Shown: piece by piece, positions 62,590 to 64,000 of the stretch
Position numbering within the stretch: position 1 is the stretch's first letter
Layout: each line of letters opens with the position of its first letter
Source of the DNA: Thalassoglobus neptunius
Lineage (GTDB): Bacteria > Planctomycetota > Planctomycetia > Planctomycetales > Planctomycetaceae
Assembly (NCBI RefSeq): GCF_007859735.1
Contig: NZ_SIHI01000004.1
Span: forward strand, 62,373 to 126,372
DNA: 64,000 bases
Reading direction: 5' to 3'
Position numbers and translations under genes: made by a program
The notes under the pieces: model-generated
Seen by the model: the letters and a program-made list of their open reading frames with translations, nothing else
Database searches by the model: none
Told to the model about the DNA's origin: nothing

Positions 62590-64000
62590 ATGAAGGCACT
62601 GATTTACTACCGCATGTCGAGTGACCAGCAAACCGACAGTATTGATCGACAGAAGGCTGAAGTTGAGCCCGTCGTAGAAAAAGAAGGGGATGAAATCGAG
62701 GCCGTATTCATCGACCGAGGAAAGAGCGGGTCGAAGAACAGAGCAAAGCGGAAGGACTTTTTGCGAATGATGGAATTCATTCGAAACGGTTGCGAGGCAC
62801 GGAAGCTCTATCTGTGGGACTTGGCGAGATTCACGAGAGAGAATCCGTTTAAGGCGGCGGAGTTCTATGGCTTGCTGATGGATAAGGGAATTGTGATCCA
62901 TGACTGCAAGAGTGGGGAGTTTGACCTTTCGACTCAAACTGGTCGCATGATCGTCAACATGATGCAGGAAATGAACCACCGGTTCTCGACGGATCTTTCA
63001 GAAAACACGACGAGTGGCCGACGTCAGTTGCTAAAGCTCGGATGGTGGGTGGCTGGGGCTATTCCGTATGGGTATCAACGAATGTATGTCGGTCCCGGAG
63101 GCGATACCGTTCTACGGCCACGAAATGACAGCGGGTACAAGAAGCCTCGTGGCTACCACCTCGCCCTTTCGATTGTCGGGGAGGAGGCGGCAAATGTTCG
63201 GGAGATGTACCGCAAATACTTGGACGAGGACACATCATTGCGGGCCATCGCTCGGTGGTTAAATGACCTTGGGGTTGTTCCGCCGTCAGGCGATCCCGCA
63301 ATTGGCTGGAACAACGGGTCTGTCGCCAACATCCTCGATAACAAAGCCTACTGTGGGTATTCGCACATCGGCGGTGGCCATCGGCGTTACAGAGACAAAG
63401 AGGTCTTTGGGCGTGTTGGGGACAACGAAGTGAAGAGTGACAAGGTTCCTGCAATAGTCAGCGAAGACGATTGGCAGAGCACCTTTGAAAAACGGGAAGA
63501 AAGCAAGGCGAAGCATCGAGTTCCGAAACCGGATCAACATGGAAGATTGTCGGGCGTCTTGTACTGTGGGCATTGCGGCTATTCGTTGGACAAAGCGGAA
63601 CGTCGCAACAAAGACAGGCATCCATACATCTATTACTCGTGCCAGTCGGGTGCAAAATATCCCGGCAAGTGCGAATGTCGGCAATGGCGTGTACTCGAAA
63701 AAGACATGCTGCCCATGGTGCTTGACAAGCTGTTTGATGGAATCGATGCCAGCATCCAAGACGTGGAAGTCACGAAAAGGATCGACTCACTGGAAGATGG
63801 TAAGGCTGATCGTTTGGCGGAACGATTGAGGGACGTGGAGGCGAGTATCACTCGGGCCAATCGTCGATTCTTGAAAGCGTCGAATCTGTCTTCTCAGATG
63901 GAGGCAGACTTGGGGGAAATCATTTCCGAACTTGAAAGTGAAAAGGTTCAAATCGAGAAGCAGATTCGTTCCGTGAAAGTCATCGGGGCATCCGACACAA
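62590..64000 (+). CDS. large serine recombinase (integrase), 3' end outside window
   Basis: The frame is open from ATG 62590 to the right edge, 470 codons. The ribosome site is GAGGAGGGAGAG. Resolvase domain: LIYYRMSSDQQTDS with the catalytic Ser at residue 10, FIDRGKSGSKNRAKRKDFLRMM, LYLWDLARFTRENPFKAAEFYGLL. The recombinase domain (about 155-290) has GWWVAGAIPYGYQR and LRAIARWLNDLGVVPPSG, with GWNNGSVANILDNKAYCGY. A zinc ribbon follows at about 325 (LYCGHCGYSL ... YYSCQSG ... GKCECR), then a coiled coil (DRLAERLRDVEASITRANRRFLKAS). This is the large serine integrase architecture of phages and integrative elements. Confidence 0.92.
   Translation, partial: MKALIYYRMSSDQQTDSIDRQKAEVEPVVEKEGDEIEAVFIDRGKSGSKNRAKRKDFLRMMEFIRNGCEARKLYLWDLARFTRENPFKAAEFYGLLMDKGIVIHDCKSGEFDLSTQTGRMIVNMMQEMNHRFSTDLSENTTSGRRQLLKLGWWVAGAIPYGYQRMYVGPGGDTVLRPRNDSGYKKPRGYHLALSIVGEEAANVREMYRKYLDEDTSLRAIARWLNDLGVVPPSGDPAIGWNNGSVANILDNKAYCGYSHIGGGHRRYRDKEVFGRVGDNEVKSDKVPAIVSEDDWQSTFEKREESKAKHRVPKPDQHGRLSGVLYCGHCGYSLDKAERRNKDRHPYIYYSCQSGAKYPGKCECRQWRVLEKDMLPMVLDKLFDGIDASIQDVEVTKRIDSLEDGKADRLAERLRDVEASITRANRRFLKASNLSSQMEADLGEIISELESEKVQIEKQIRSVKVIGASDT

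Overview
The window looks like a piece of a Planctomycetota chromosome, probably of the Planctomycetaceae group. The evidence is the gene repertoire: two secreted Cys-type sulfatases, secreted PQQ-like beta-propellers, HEAT-repeat exported proteins, a DUF4175-type giant membrane protein, a Tat-exported Gfo/Idh/MocA oxidoreductase, a PEP-CTERM protein, weak Shine-Dalgarno sites and frequent GTG/TTG starts. No rRNA, tRNA or CRISPR array was recognised by eye.

Layout. 0-10 kb: the end of an alpha-2-macroglobulin-like protein, then a minus-strand run (sulfatase, HEAT protein, HpcH/HpaI aldolase, Na+/solute symporter, DUF2238 membrane protein overlapping thpR, Tat-exported oxidoreductase). 10-26 kb: trmL, a GT39-like membrane glycosyltransferase, an orphan TadE/TadG-like pair, a second sulfatase, an EVE protein, an LPG-synthase-TM protein, a class-32-type methyltransferase diverging from a small coiled-coil gene that overlaps a DTW/Tsr3-like (TDD) gene, a receiver-HATPase fusion, HEAT and PQQ proteins. 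26-53 kb: sugar isomerase-like protein, M29 aminopeptidase, fabI, isochorismatase-like hydrolase, TauD-like dioxygenase overlapping an aldo/keto reductase, the 1392-residue DUF4175 protein with a 15-bp minisatellite, a PEP-CTERM protein, cmk, an FHA protein next to rsgA, an EF-hand-like/thioredoxin protein, a GT2, a BshC-like protein, rimI, argB-argD and pyrF. 53-55.6 kb: PQQ lipoprotein-like protein and a DinB-family protein.

From about 56.56 kb to the right edge the content changes to what looks like an integrated mobile element. A radical-SAM gene is cut exactly at its cysteine-cluster codons (only the 3' part remains, 55732-56562), and a diverged intact paralogue stands beside it. Then come small unknown genes, a ParB/DNA-methylase gene broken by a one-base frameshift, a NADAR-domain gene, an HTH regulator, and a tightly overlapped cassette of two 57-residue ORFs and a large serine recombinase that runs off the window. 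One of the 57-residue ORFs aligns with the N-terminus of the recombinase, including its catalytic serine.

A further undescribed-looking feature is a roughly 105-bp interspersed repeat with terminal inverted repeats (TAGAGCA...TGCTCTA), present four times. Three copies sit between convergent genes and each supplies the TAG stop codon of an adjacent gene.
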